From a virus, in IMG/VR virus record IMGVR_UViG_3300036823_000324, positions 1 through 64,000 of that record: a stretch of 64,000 nucleotides of DNA. The stretch is one strand, 5' to 3'. The notes beneath the pieces were generated by a model. The model was given only the letters and a program-made list of their open reading frames with translations. It was not told where the DNA came from and ran no database searches. The translations under genes and the position numbers were made by a program. Of this stretch, positions 7,165-14,823 are shown piece by piece (position 1 is the first letter of the stretch; every line of letters starts with the position of its first letter).

Positions 7165-7228
7165 AGCAGCCCGCCCAATCCCCCGCTACGGGGCGACTAC
7201 GAGATCCAGCCCGCGCACCCTACCACGC

Positions 7229-7438
7229 TCAGGCGAGGGCTTTTTCCTCCGCGGCGAGGACCTCGAACTGGCGCTCCACGGCCTCGACACGTGCCCGGTG
7301 GGGGGCGAGTGACTCCTCGGTCGGGTTGTCGCCCGCCTCGGCGACCTTCAGGTCGAGCTCGGCGGCGTACTGTTCGTGCTCGAGCGTCCCGCGCCGCGCC
7401 TTGATCTTCGCCAGCTTCTCCTCTTTGGTCAGGCTCAC
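7229..7438 (-). CDS. Small coiled-coil protein
   Basis: 69 residues from GTG 7438 (SLTKEEKLAKIKARR...). The longer frame upstream crosses a terminator and is not used. Almost wholly helical with heptad-like charge pattern and a conserved-looking DNPTEESLAPHRARVEAVE segment. No family recognised. Confidence 0.55.
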   Translation of the reverse strand: MSLTKEEKLAKIKARRGTLEHEQYAAELDLKVAEAGDNPTEESLAPHRARVEAVERQFEVLAAEEKALA

Positions 7439-7469
7439 GGTCGGGAGTCTAGCGGCGCCCCGCAGGCAC

Positions 7470-7495
7470 AAAAAAGGGGCGGCCGAGGCCGCCCC
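7470..7495 (-). terminator. Rho-independent terminator
   Basis: On the minus strand GGGGCGGCC, a 2-nt centre and GGCCGCCCC are followed by six T residues. It ends transcription of the basic-peptide gene at 7513-7611. Confidence 0.85.
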
Positions 7496-7512
7496 CACCA
7501 GCACGGTCGGAA

Positions 7513-7611
7513 CTACTTTTTCCGACCGCCGGCACGCGCTTTACGGCGCCCACCCCGACGACCCCGTTTGGGGGCGGCGGCGGCTTTACGCCGACGTCTC
7601 GCAGCTGCCAT
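7513..7611 (-). CDS. 32-residue very basic peptide
   Basis: ATG 7611, 7 nt after AAAGGA. The peptide MAAARRRRKAAAAPKRGRRG followed by GRRKARAGGRKK is about half Arg/Lys with Ala, Pro and Gly, like a protamine or histone H1 tail, so DNA or RNA binding is likely. A perfect terminator follows immediately, making it a single-gene or last-gene transcript. Not recognisable as a family. Confidence 0.6.
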   Translation of the reverse strand: MAAARRRRKAAAAPKRGRRGGRRKARAGGRKK

Positions 7612-7690
7612 CAGCTGTTCCTTTCGATTCGTGGACCCGAGGGCCCAGATCGTCCTACTGGACGACGCCTTGCGGCGGCGCCGGTCGGCT

Positions 7691-7751
7691 GGCGATGCGA
7701 GCACAAGCCCATCTGCGCGCTCGCAGTCCCGGGGCTAGCCCCGGCATCGCC
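7691..7751. ncRNA. Candidate structured RNA, three-way junction
   Basis: GGCGATGC (7691-7698) pairs perfectly with GCATCGCC (7744-7751). Inside are a hairpin CTGCG-CGCT-CGCAG (7713-7726) and the self-complementary CCGGGGCTAGCCCCGG (7729-7744). It lies in a 229-bp stretch between the methyltransferase and the basic peptide gene. It is too short and has the wrong arms for a tRNA. It could be the leader of the basic-peptide mRNA or a small RNA. Confidence 0.35.
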
Positions 7752-7840
7752 GCCCGAAGGCGACGAAGGGCCGGAGGGAAGGATGGCCCCCCGGCTTGCA
7801 GCGTCGATTTGATCTCGGCCACTCATGGGCGAGATCGACG

Positions 7841-8620
7841 TTAGCGCGGGTGTGGTCGAAATCTCAAGATGGTGGAGCCGACATGGTCGGCGGTCATCGG
7901 GATCTCGTAGGTCTCGTCATTGCGGAAGCCGGCCTTGTGCGCCTCCGCCACGAGGTCCGCGGCGCTCATCTCGTGGTAGCGCACGGTCTCGGTCGAGAAG
8001 CGCAGCCAGTCGCGGCGCCGGCGGGTGATGTCGACGACGCCGCGCGGCCCGCCGGCGCGCATCTGGGCGCCTGAGCGCGTGGATGCGATGACCTGGCTGG
8101 CGAAGCGCAGGCCCTGGCGGTCGGGCTTCGGCCGGTGCGCCGGGTGGGCGACGATCGCCTCGCTCAGGTCCTCGTGGATCGAGGCGTAGAAGACCCCGTC
8201 GGCCTTCAACGATTCGGCGACAGCGTGGAAAATCCGCTCGCGGTCGCCCCTCGCGAAGAGCTGCATGAACTGAGCCGGGGCGATGGCGACATCGAAGCGG
8301 CGGATCCCCGCGGCGCCGGAGTGGAGGCTGCGCGCGTCGTCGACGATCGGTCGAAGACGGACGGTCCCGCCGTGGCGCCCGCGCAACTCGTCCATCAGCT
8401 CCGGGTCGCTGTCGACGGCGGTGACGAAGAGGCCCTGATCGAGGAAGAGCTCGGTCAGGCGCCCCGTGCCGGCGCCGAGCTCGAGGACCAGGCTTCCCTC
8501 CTCCCACTTCGCCGCGGTCTCGCGCCAGAAGAGCTCGTCGGGCTGATCGCGGTTTTCGAGGTCGTGGAAGGCGGCGGCTGGTTTTGTTCCAGCTTGGACA
8601 GAAAGGAGCGGCGGGGTCAC
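7841..8620 (-). CDS. Class I SAM-dependent methyltransferase
   Basis: 259 residues. Motif I VLELGAGTGRL (about 44-54) and the acidic motif II end VDSDPELMDEL (about 68-78) define the Rossmann SAM site; FDVAIAPAQFMQLF is the motif IV strand and there is a strand-rich C-terminus. No DPPY/SPPY or DNA-methylase motif is present, so the substrate may be a small molecule, RNA or modified base. GTG start overlaps the stop of the Cys-rich gene upstream (GTGA), so the two are coupled and may act together. Confidence 0.85.
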   Translation of the reverse strand: MTPPLLSVQAGTKPAAAFHDLENRDQPDELFWRETAAKWEEGSLVLELGAGTGRLTELFLDQGLFVTAVDSDPELMDELRGRHGGTVRLRPIVDDARSLHSGAAGIRRFDVAIAPAQFMQLFARGDRERIFHAVAESLKADGVFYASIHEDLSEAIVAHPAHRPKPDRQGLRFASQVIASTRSGAQMRAGGPRGVVDITRRRRDWLRFSTETVRYHEMSAADLVAEAHKAGFRNDETYEIPMTADHVGSTILRFRPHPR

Positions 8621-9996
8621 TGTTTCTTCCTCCTGAAGGGGTCGTTTTTGGCTCTACGAGTACGTTTACGGTTTTGTCCCTTTTTGGACAAAACCTCGCC
8701 CTTCCCCAGCACCCGGTCGGCGAGACGCGGATACGCTTCGAGGTTGTGGGCGAAGACGTCTCCCTTCGTCCACCCGGCCGGCGCCGACACCTTCTCAGGG
8801 TTGAGGGTGAAGAAGGCGGCGCCCGCGGCGGCGACCACGTTCGAGAACATGATCTTCCGGTCTTCGTCGAAGACGCCGAGCAGCTTCGCCGACATCTTCA
8901 TCCGCAGCATCGTCGTCGTCCCGAAGTGCAGCCACCTGACATCGTCGGGGTAGAACTCGCGGGCGCGCCGGTGGTCGCGGATCGCCTCGGGGATCATGCC
9001 GCCGCGGCTGCCGTGGGTCTGCGTCGAGAAGGCGACCAGCTTGCAGCCGGCGCGGGCGACGAAGTCGTAGCACTCCTGGGTGAGCCAGTCGGCCTGGAAA
9101 CCGGGGTGTTGGAAGACGTTGTACTTGAAGCCCGCCGCGCAGGTGTCGAGGTACCAGTCCATGATCCGCGCCACGTTCAGCAGCGCCATCGCGTTCTGGA
9201 GGTCGGGGTAGGTCGAGAACTGCGGCCCGATCATCCCCTCGACGCCTTCCGCCAGCAGCCACGGGAAAAACTCCTCGCGGGCGTCCCAGCACTTCTCGAG
9301 GGCGTCGTCGAGCACCTGGCCGTGGACGAAGACGATCGTGTCGGGCCCGACGCCGAGCCGCTCGCGGAGGTTCAGCCGCGGCCCCGGTTTGCGTTTCTTT
9401 TTCTTCTGGCCCTCCATCACCTGCCAGGCGAAGTCGGCACCCGTGCACACGATGGGCGGCATGTTCTTCAAAGCACCCATCCACGTCCCAACTTTCTTGC
9501 CCGTCTTCTTGTCGACGTCGTCCATGTTGTGCCGGATCACCGGGAACCAGCTGACATCGAACGGGAGCTCGGCCGCGGCGCCGGCCTCGAGGTGCTCGAT
9601 CCGCTCGTCGGGGAAGTCGGGGTTGGCCCACTGGTCGAGGCGGAGGGTGGGGAATTCGCCCTCCGGGCCGATCCACGAGTCGAGCGTCCAGCTGCGCTTC
9701 TGCCCGCAGATCGCGACCGTTTCGGCGCGGGTGCCGCCGCCGCAGATGTCACAGCCGTTGTCGCAGCTGTTCACCACGCAGGCGAAGATCCGGTTGCCCT
9801 TGTTGCGGCAGCCCGGGCAGCTTTCCTCCACATACATCGGGCAGACGTGCTGGTCATCGCCCCATCCGGTTCCGCAGGCGATTTTGTTCTTGAGGGGTGT
9901 CCCCCAGCGGTCCTTGCCGTCGCGGCCGTCGGTGAAGAAGCTGCATTTCTCGACGACCTGGTCGCCTGATCCGAACCTATTACTACGACCCGTCAC
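8617..9996 (-). CDS. Cys-rich protein with barrel-like domain, DUF4417-like
   Basis: 459 residues from GTG 9996; the longer frame lies inside the two genes upstream. The first 75 residues hold several CxxC pairs (CPMYVEESCPGC, CDNGCDIC) as zinc or Fe-S ribbons. Residues 235-400 contain MIGPQFSTYPDLQN, YNVFQHPGF and LVAFSTQTHG, a pattern like DUF4417 and TGT-like barrels (weak resemblance). It ends in a Lys/Arg-rich tail. Coupled to the SAM methyltransferase. A nucleic-acid or nucleotide modification role is a hypothesis. Function otherwise unknown. Confidence 0.5.
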   Translation of the reverse strand: MTGRSNRFGSGDQVVEKCSFFTDGRDGKDRWGTPLKNKIACGTGWGDDQHVCPMYVEESCPGCRNKGNRIFACVVNSCDNGCDICGGGTRAETVAICGQKRSWTLDSWIGPEGEFPTLRLDQWANPDFPDERIEHLEAGAAAELPFDVSWFPVIRHNMDDVDKKTGKKVGTWMGALKNMPPIVCTGADFAWQVMEGQKKKKRKPGPRLNLRERLGVGPDTIVFVHGQVLDDALEKCWDAREEFFPWLLAEGVEGMIGPQFSTYPDLQNAMALLNVARIMDWYLDTCAAGFKYNVFQHPGFQADWLTQECYDFVARAGCKLVAFSTQTHGSRGGMIPEAIRDHRRAREFYPDDVRWLHFGTTTMLRMKMSAKLLGVFDEDRKIMFSNVVAAAGAAFFTLNPEKVSAPAGWTKGDVFAHNLEAYPRLADRVLGKGEVLSKKGQNRKRTRRAKNDPFRRKKQ

Positions 9997-10013
9997 GCGA
10001 CTTCCGGCCCGAC

Positions 10014-10238
10014 CTAGAAGTAGGCGAGGACGTCGCCGCCGCGCGCGTAGCCGGCACGGCTGTAGCAGTACCGGCAGAGGGGGCCCTCTGCCGCCTCCGA
10101 TGAGCCTTCCACCACTTCCTCGACCACCAGGTGCCGATTGTGGGGAGCGATCATCACGGCGAGCCGGGTGCAGCCAGGGTCGCGGTGGACCGTCCCGGTC
10201 TTCTTGTAGCGCCAGACGGCGATCTTCGGTTTGGGCAT
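10014..10238 (-). CDS. Small zinc-ribbon-like protein
   Basis: 74 residues. VHRDPGCTRL in the first third and CRYCYSRAGY near the end are typical of tiny actinophage zinc proteins of unknown role. A TGATG overlap links it to the upstream gene. Confidence 0.55.
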   Translation of the reverse strand: MPKPKIAVWRYKKTGTVHRDPGCTRLAVMIAPHNRHLVVEEVVEGSSEAAEGPLCRYCYSRAGYARGGDVLAYF

Positions 10239-10651
10239 CAGCCGCTCTCACTGTACGCGGCGGCTCGATCGAGCTCGGCGCCGATCGAACCCAGCCAGTC
10301 GGCGGCCTCTTCGCGGTAGGCCTTCATCAGCGGGTCGCCGGTGATCAGGTCGGTCGCGTCGGCCAGCTGCGCATGGAAGCGGCCGCTGAGCTCGCGTAGG
10401 GGCGTGTGAACGGATTCGTGAGCAGGTCTGTGGGCGGACCTCGCCGGGGTGCTGAACTCCGCTCTGCGGGCATGTGCCAGCTGCAGGGCGATGCTCTCGG
10501 GCACCGGCGGCAGGCCATGGTGGGCCCGGATCTCGGTGCTGATCGCGTGGATCCGCTGCGAGGCGGCGATCGCCCGCTCGAGCGCCGCCTTCGTCATCTT
10601 CGGCATCGGCCGGTTCCGCTCGCGGAAGGCCTTCGAGGTGTATTCGGCCAT
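10238..10651 (-). CDS. Unrecognised helical protein
   Basis: 137 residues, mostly helical, with two charged amphipathic segments (ALERAIAASQRIHAISTEIR near 24-43 and MKAYREEAADWLGSIGAELD near the end). No family recognised. The C-terminal pattern is repeated loosely in the protein at 23278-23610 (EWLEDLGADLNRAA versus DWLGSIGAELDRAA), suggesting a shared domain. Confidence 0.6.
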   Translation of the reverse strand: MAEYTSKAFRERNRPMPKMTKAALERAIAASQRIHAISTEIRAHHGLPPVPESIALQLAHARRAEFSTPARSAHRPAHESVHTPLRELSGRFHAQLADATDLITGDPLMKAYREEAADWLGSIGAELDRAAAYSESG

Positions 10652-10652
10652 C

Positions 10653-10928
10653 TCAGGCCGCCGGCGGGAGGGGATCCGGGTCGTCGCGCAGGGTGATCTT
10701 GGCCTCGATCGGCTGCGGGCCGAGCCGGGAGAGCGTCCCGCCGTGGACCGAGGGGATGCGGGTGAACCCGTCCTCGTCGGGCGGCGGGGCGAGGCCCGGG
10801 TGGAACGCCGTCCTGGCGACTTCCCAGGTGTCGTCCTCGGCCTCGACCAGGTCGGAGTCGCGATCGGGGTCGAGCAGCGCAGCCAGCAGGGCCACGATGT
10901 CGTCGTCGAGGTGTAGTCGGAGCGCCAT
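10653..10928 (-). CDS. Unrecognised 91-residue protein
   Basis: ATG 10928 overlaps the previous stop. Acidic N-terminal helix (RLHLDDDIVALLAALLDPDR) followed by Pro-rich sequence. No family recognised. Confidence 0.55.
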   Translation of the reverse strand: MALRLHLDDDIVALLAALLDPDRDSDLVEAEDDTWEVARTAFHPGLAPPPDEDGFTRIPSVHGGTLSRLGPQPIEAKITLRDDPDPLPPAA

Positions 10929-11131
10929 CAGTCCCACCCGAGGTTCTTGCTGGCGGTGACGTAGGAACCGTTGTCGCGGGCCCGCAGTTCGCCGAGTCGT
11001 TTGACGACGGCGTTGATCACGAGAACGCGCCCATCGTTGTCGGGACTCGGCAAGAAGCGGTTCCACCGGAGGCATTCTTCGACGTTCTCGCAGGCCTCGA
11101 CCTGCTCGACGCTCGGCCAGTCGGTACGCAC
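10928..11131 (-). CDS. Unrecognised 67-residue protein
   Basis: GTG 11131 just after the stop of the DnaJ-zinc gene. RTDWPSVEQVEACENVEECL followed by RWNRFLPSP resembles small actinophage proteins that begin with a W-P-x-V-E-x-V helix, but no function is known. TGATG overlap with the next gene. Confidence 0.55.
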   Translation of the reverse strand: MRTDWPSVEQVEACENVEECLRWNRFLPSPDNDGRVLVINAVVKRLGELRARDNGSYVTASKNLGWD

Positions 11132-11132
11132 G

Positions 11133-11885
11133 TCAGGCCTCCACGGTCTCGATGTCGCGGGCGGCCATCTCGGCGCGCTCCTGCTTCTCGAGCGCCAGCC
11201 GTTCGGCGACGTACTCGGCGCTCCGTTGCGCTTCGTCGCGGATGGTGTCACCGCCCAGATAGCCCCAGCAGGACTCCTCGAACGGCGTCCCCCGGGCGAC
11301 GATGTAGCCGTAGACTTCGCCGCGCAGATACTGGTCGTAGACCTCGACCTCGACCTCGATCGCCTCGGTCAACCGCTCCGACATCGGCTTCTCGGTCGGC
11401 GAGACCTCCCATCTCTCCTCGGTGATGATCGCGAAGCCGCAGAAGCTGGTGTCCCAGCCGGCGCCGTCGCCCGCGAACCGGCCGCGCGAGTCGGTGTCCA
11501 CCCGCTTCAACTCCTGCTCGCCGATCACCGTGATGTCCCCCACCTTGATCGAGAGGATGGAGTGGTCGTGGAGGAACAGCGGGGCGACCGCCAGCGCTTT
11601 CCTCTCGACCAGCCATTCCGACAGGAAAGGATCGACCGTGCCGGTCGCGCCGCATCGGATGCAGTCGTCTTCCTGGTCGCCGACGACGCAGGCGCCATGG
11701 CACGTCGGGCACTCGATTTCCGGGAGGCCGGACTCCTCCAGCTGGTGATCGCCGAGGGTGTAGCCCCGCGAGTAGATGTAGAGCTCGGTGTAGTTGCCGT
11801 CGAATTGGCGCGGGTTCGAGCTTTCCATGTCCTCATCGACCAGGATCTCGATCTCGACGCCTTCGTGTTCGTACATTTCGTTCAC
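11133..11885 (-). CDS. DnaJ-type zinc-finger protein
   Basis: 250 residues from GTG 11885, preceded by GAAAGGGGACACCC. Residues 58-82 hold CPTCHGACVVGDQEDDCIRC, the CxxCxG pair of DnaJ-like zinc domains. The rest is α/β with repeated strand segments (ILSIKVGDITVIGEQEL, VEVEVYDQYLRGEVYGYIVA) and a helical charged C-terminus. Similar proteins occur in actinophages without assigned function. Confidence 0.6.
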   Translation of the reverse strand: MNEMYEHEGVEIEILVDEDMESSNPRQFDGNYTELYIYSRGYTLGDHQLEESGLPEIECPTCHGACVVGDQEDDCIRCGATGTVDPFLSEWLVERKALAVAPLFLHDHSILSIKVGDITVIGEQELKRVDTDSRGRFAGDGAGWDTSFCGFAIITEERWEVSPTEKPMSERLTEAIEVEVEVYDQYLRGEVYGYIVARGTPFEESCWGYLGGDTIRDEAQRSAEYVAERLALEKQERAEMAARDIETVEA

Positions 11886-11911
11886 GGGTGTCCCCTTTCG
11901 GTTGGTACCTA

Positions 11912-12691
11912 TTACTTTCCGCTGCCCGACGTCTTGCCTCGATGCCGCTTCGGCGTGTATTTGGCAGTGGTGTGTTTCTGTGACCCCCAGCCGGAGGTCT
12001 TGAACTGCTGGATGTCCACGAACCCGCGCCCCTCCTGGCGGATCCCGTCGAGCCAGTCCTCGAGCTCATCCAGGCCCTCATCGGTGCAGAAGGCGTCGAG
12101 CATCACGATGTCGAGTTCGACGATCCGCTCCGGGGCCGCCATGAATTCGACGAGCTCCATCTGGGCCTTCCTGAACCGCTCGGCGGTCTTCAGGCTGTGG
12201 CCGGTCAGCTTCGCCAGCAGCTCCGCCGACGTCGCCTTCAGGCCGATCGTCAGCTGCAGGCGGTCGGCTTCCTGGAGCATCTCTGCCTCGAATCGCTCGA
12301 CCTGGGCCGGCTTCAGGATCGTCCCGTTCGTCTCGATCACGAGGAACGGTTCCTCGTCGCCGTCGGGAAGGGTGCCCTCGGTCTGCTCGACGAACTTCTG
12401 CGCGACCAGGCGCATGTGGCCGTCCCAGTTCAGGGTCGGCTCGCCGCCACTGACCCGCGCCATGCTGACGTGGTTGCGGTCGAGGCCGCGGACGATCCGC
12501 TTCACGACCTCGTCGGAATCGAGCTCGTAGGTCGGATCCTGGCCCTTCCACCCCATCTGGCTCCAGCAGTTGTCGCAGGCCCAGTTGCAGTTCTGCACGT
12601 CGACCGTGAAGCAGCCGCCATAGAACCGCGCCTTGCGGAACCGCTTGTAGGGCGCCAGGTCGGCGCCTTTGTAGTCCCTTGCTCCGGGCAC
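11912..12691 (-). CDS. Radical SAM enzyme, activase/QueE-like
   Basis: 259 residues from GTG 12691 (TAGTG overlap); the longer frame overlaps two upstream genes. CNWACDNC at 35-42 is the canonical CxxxCxxC 4Fe-4S motif, VSGGEPTLNW the GGEP SAM-binding motif, and VIETNGT a conserved strand of this superfamily. No extra cysteine cluster for a second Fe-S centre. Size fits activating enzymes or QueE-type deazaguanine synthases; without neighbours such as QueC, QueD or DpdA the substrate cannot be assigned. Confidence 0.85.
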   Translation of the reverse strand: MPGARDYKGADLAPYKRFRKARFYGGCFTVDVQNCNWACDNCWSQMGWKGQDPTYELDSDEVVKRIVRGLDRNHVSMARVSGGEPTLNWDGHMRLVAQKFVEQTEGTLPDGDEEPFLVIETNGTILKPAQVERFEAEMLQEADRLQLTIGLKATSAELLAKLTGHSLKTAERFRKAQMELVEFMAAPERIVELDIVMLDAFCTDEGLDELEDWLDGIRQEGRGFVDIQQFKTSGWGSQKHTTAKYTPKRHRGKTSGSGK

Positions 12692-12897
12692 TAGTCGATC
12701 CTCCTCGAGGTCAGCTCGAGACCGTCGAAGACGACCCTCGCGTCTTGCATCCCTTCGTCGGTGTCGACGACGATGTCGAGTGCGTCGGCGCGACGGAGCA
12801 TCGTCGCGATCGCCTCCTGGAACTCCTGCTGGGACGGCTCGGCCCCGCCCTTGTGGTCGACCCACATCTTCACGTCGACCAGCCACCGCGCGGCCAT
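12691..12897 (-). CDS. Unrecognised 68-residue protein
   Basis: ATG 12897, overlapping the ASCH gene stop. An α/β ferredoxin-like strand pattern (ARWLVDVKMWVDHKGG... LDIVVDTDEG... ARVVFDGLEL). It is coupled on both sides, so co-expressed with the ASCH and radical SAM genes. No family recognised. Confidence 0.6.
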   Translation of the reverse strand: MAARWLVDVKMWVDHKGGAEPSQQEFQEAIATMLRRADALDIVVDTDEGMQDARVVFDGLELTSRRID

Positions 12898-13361
12898 CAG
12901 CGCTTACCTCGGTGGAGCATCGCCAGCTCGGTCCTGCCGGCCTTGTCGAGCTCGCGCCTGATGTCGTCGGTGACCTCGTCGTCGGGCGTCCAGAAGTTCT
13001 GGTACCCGCGGTGCGGGATCGGCTCCGCGAAGAGCCTCGCCGCGTCGGGGTCGAGGAGGTAGTGCTGTTCGCCGGGCACCGCCCAGTCGCTCGCCTCGGT
13101 GCCGTACCCGTCGGCGAGCTTCGCGTCGTCGACGACGTCCTCGATCACCGCGACGCCGATGATCGAGGACGTCACCATCGGGTCGGGGAGCTCGAGCTCG
13201 AACTCGTAGACGACCCGTTTCGCCGACTCGACATCGTTCGTCTTCCCCGCGTGCACCAGGAAGGGCCCGCGGTGGCTCGTCGTCCGCGGCCGGTTCTCGA
13301 TGTCCTTGTGGCCGGAGGCCACGAGCCACGCCCACGGCTGCCAGAGCGTTAGTGCCTTCAA
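12897..13361 (-). CDS. ASCH-domain (PUA-fold) protein
   Basis: 154 residues from TTG 13361, after GAAAGGAGACGGAG. The opening ALTLWQPWAWLVASGHKDIE followed by NRPRTTSHRGPFLVHAG is the ASCH/EVE-type signature; IIGVAVIEDVVDD is the core strand pair. ASCH proteins bind RNA or modified nucleotides. The gene stands right behind a terminator-like hairpin, so it may be controlled by attenuation or have its own promoter. Confidence 0.85.
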   Translation of the reverse strand: MKALTLWQPWAWLVASGHKDIENRPRTTSHRGPFLVHAGKTNDVESAKRVVYEFELELPDPMVTSSIIGVAVIEDVVDDAKLADGYGTEASDWAVPGEQHYLLDPDAARLFAEPIPHRGYQNFWTPDDEVTDDIRRELDKAGRTELAMLHRGKR

Positions 13362-13385
13362 CTCCGTCTCCTTTCGTCGTCAGAA

Positions 13386-13430
13386 CAAAAGCGGCCCGAG
13401 CGTCCCCACCCATGCGCGGACACCCGGGCC
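13386..13430 (-). terminator. Terminator upstream of the ASCH gene
   Basis: GGCCCG/CGGGCC plus the inner GTCC/GGAC pair form a bulged stem; on the minus strand it is followed by GCTTTTGTT. It lies between the gene ending at 13549 and the ASCH ribosome site. Confidence 0.65.
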
Positions 13431-13479
13431 ACTCTTCGCCGCACCCTCTGCTGGGTGGCGCGGCGAGGGCTGGCGCCCC

Positions 13480-13510
13480 GTCGACGGGATCCCAGTCCGA
13501 TCCCGTCGAC
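13480..13510. repeat. Perfect 12-bp inverted repeat
   Basis: GTCGACGGGATC and its exact complement with a 7-nt loop. No T-tract on either side. Together with the terminator it fills the 187-bp gap 13362-13548; the AT-rich stretch near 13540-13555 (TAGTAAAATAGAGG on minus) might be a -10 region. Confidence 0.65.
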
Positions 13511-13548
13511 GCGACACCTCACCACCTCCACTACTTCCCTCTATTTTA

Positions 13549-13779
13549 CTACACCTCTCCACTACCACCACCCTCGGCCTCGATTCCCTCGATCACCGCG
13601 CGCTCGTCGGCGTGGGCCCTCTCGGCGACCTGCACGAGGTCCTCGCGCGTGACGCCGGCGAGCTCGGCGAGGTAGTCGACGGCGGCGGCGTGCTGCAGCG
13701 ATAGCCGCTCTAGGTCGTAGATCGTCTCGAACGCCGCTTCATGCCTTTCCTCGGGCGTCATGTGGGCCGGGTCGGTCAA
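13549..13779 (-). CDS. Unrecognised helical protein
   Basis: 76 residues from TTG 13779, with AAGGGGGGA ribosome site and TTGA overlap. Helical, acidic (ERHEAAFETIYDLERLSLQH), ending Gly/Glu-rich. No family recognised. Confidence 0.55.
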   Translation of the reverse strand: MTDPAHMTPEERHEAAFETIYDLERLSLQHAAAVDYLAELAGVTREDLVQVAERAHADERAVIEGIEAEGGGSGEV

Positions 13780-13958
13780 GGCGTCCCCCCTTCGCCGGCC
13801 AGGACGCCCCATGCGGTCACCAGGCGGCCATCCGTTTTGACGATGACCCGGTAGGGACCCCCTGCCTCCTCCAGCTCCTCGGCGATCGCCTGGGCGGCGT
13901 TGACCACACTCTGGTCGGCCAATGGCTGGTCGGTGTCTATCTCGATCGCGTAGATCAC
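13776..13958 (-). CDS. Unrecognised 60-residue protein
   Basis: ATG 13958 in ATGA overlap. A single α/β unit: MIYAIEIDTDQPLADQS strand, AAQAIAEELEEAGG helix, PYRVIVKTDGRLVTAWGVL hairpin. Resembles the short β-α-β-β 'phage mini-domain' also seen at 18937-19125. No function known. Confidence 0.6.
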   Translation of the reverse strand: MIYAIEIDTDQPLADQSVVNAAQAIAEELEEAGGPYRVIVKTDGRLVTAWGVLAGEGGTP

Positions 13959-14362
13959 GGCACCCGTCCTTCCTGGTCATAGGCGCCGCGATCTTCGAGC
14001 GCCAGCATCCGGTCGACGCGCCGGTCGCTCGGGTCGTAGGTGTCGAGTCCCGCGTCCTCGAGGACCTCGGGCGCCAGCCCGACCCGCTCGGCGTCCTCGA
14101 TCAGTTCAGACTCCTCGACCGCGGTCATGGTGAGCCCGGTGACGCCATTGACCTTCAACATCTCCCCGTCGACCAGGCCGCCCCAGCCCTGCCGGCGCAG
14201 GACCCGTAGCGCCTGCTCGGCTTCGTAGCGCGCCCGCTCGGGATCGTCGGCCGGGTCGACGGCCACACCCGCCTCGGCGAGGCCGCCGGTGTCGTCGTTC
14301 AGCCCTTCGGCGGTCCAGACGAGCAGCTTGATCTCGTCGCGGATCTCGTCGGGAGCGCCCAT
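13955..14362 (-). CDS. Unrecognised acidic protein
   Basis: 135 residues, acidic throughout, with helices at both ends. TGATG-type overlap with the upstream gene. No family recognised. Confidence 0.55.
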   Translation of the reverse strand: MGAPDEIRDEIKLLVWTAEGLNDDTGGLAEAGVAVDPADDPERARYEAEQALRVLRRQGWGGLVDGEMLKVNGVTGLTMTAVEESELIEDAERVGLAPEVLEDAGLDTYDPSDRRVDRMLALEDRGAYDQEGRVP

Positions 14363-14544
14363 CAGCGGCGCCTCCGATGGTTGTAGGGCCCCCGCGGCCG
14401 CTCGTGCAGCTGCGAGGTCGGCTCCCGCTCCTCGAGGAACCAGCGCTCGTCTTCGGCGACGAGTTCGTCTTCGTCGGCCAGGTCCCAGCCGCCGCAGCCC
14501 TTGTGCTCAGGCGCCTGGGGGGACGGTGCTTCGGTTGGTGACAT
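14362..14544 (-). CDS. Unrecognised 60-residue protein
   Basis: ATG 14544 preceded by GAAAGGAGACACCG. Acidic centre (LADEDELVAEDERWFLEERE) and a basic end (NHRRRR). Low complexity; no family recognised. Confidence 0.5.
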   Translation of the reverse strand: MSPTEAPSPQAPEHKGCGGWDLADEDELVAEDERWFLEEREPTSQLHERPRGPYNHRRRR

Positions 14545-14562
14545 CGGTGTCTCCTTTCGTTG

Positions 14563-14823
14563 TCAGCCGGCAGTGCCGAGCAGCTGCATCGCCCGGTGGT
14601 AGTGCTGATCGCCCTTCGCGGCGGCGTAGGCGGCCTCGAAGCTGCGCTGGTAGAGATCCACGTCGCCGCGCCGGACCGCCTCGTCGTAGCACTGGCGCGC
14701 TCGGGCATCGGCGGACGAGAAAGTCGGGGACTGGTTGGCCCGGTCGATCTGCTCGAACACCTCCCGGGTGAGGTCCTCGTCAGTGAGCGCCTCGAGATGC
14801 GCCGCGTAGTTCTGCTCGTCCAT
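14563..14823 (-). CDS. Unrecognised helical protein
   Basis: 86 residues from ATG 14823 after GAAAGGAGATCACG. Helical with TDEDLTREVFEQIDRANQ and ARQCYDEAVRRGDVDLYQRS, a TPR-like spacing but only one unit. It overlaps the preceding gene by 44 bp. Confidence 0.55.
   Translation of the reverse strand: MDEQNYAAHLEALTDEDLTREVFEQIDRANQSPTFSSADARARQCYDEAVRRGDVDLYQRSFEAAYAAAKGDQHYHRAMQLLGTAG

Larger units (their letters stand above)
6924..7228. other. 305-bp region without a convincing protein gene
   Basis: Contains the 5-codon leader (6923-6940), a terminator-like hairpin (7032-7049) and a 16-bp perfect palindrome (7149-7164). No tRNA could be folded on either strand. The arrangement suggests a transcription boundary: termination of the gene at 7229 and restart for the leftward Gp37/Gp68 operon. 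Confidence 0.5.

Noticed and set aside
7061-7230. tRNA gene
   Set aside because: No TΨC-type GTTCGANTC segment or cloverleaf could be formed on either strand; the same applies to 7691-7751 and 58984-59095.
7611-7826. 71-residue minus frame ending in TGATG at the basic peptide gene
   Set aside because: Low-complexity Ser/Pro/Gly/Arg product, no ribosome site, and it crosses the folded RNA candidate. Kept only as an alternative for that region.
11908-11930. CCTATTA...CGAC resemblance to the promoter-like element
   Set aside because: Spacing is 12 nt instead of 14 and the TTATAGG core is altered; most of it lies in the last codons of the radical SAM gene.
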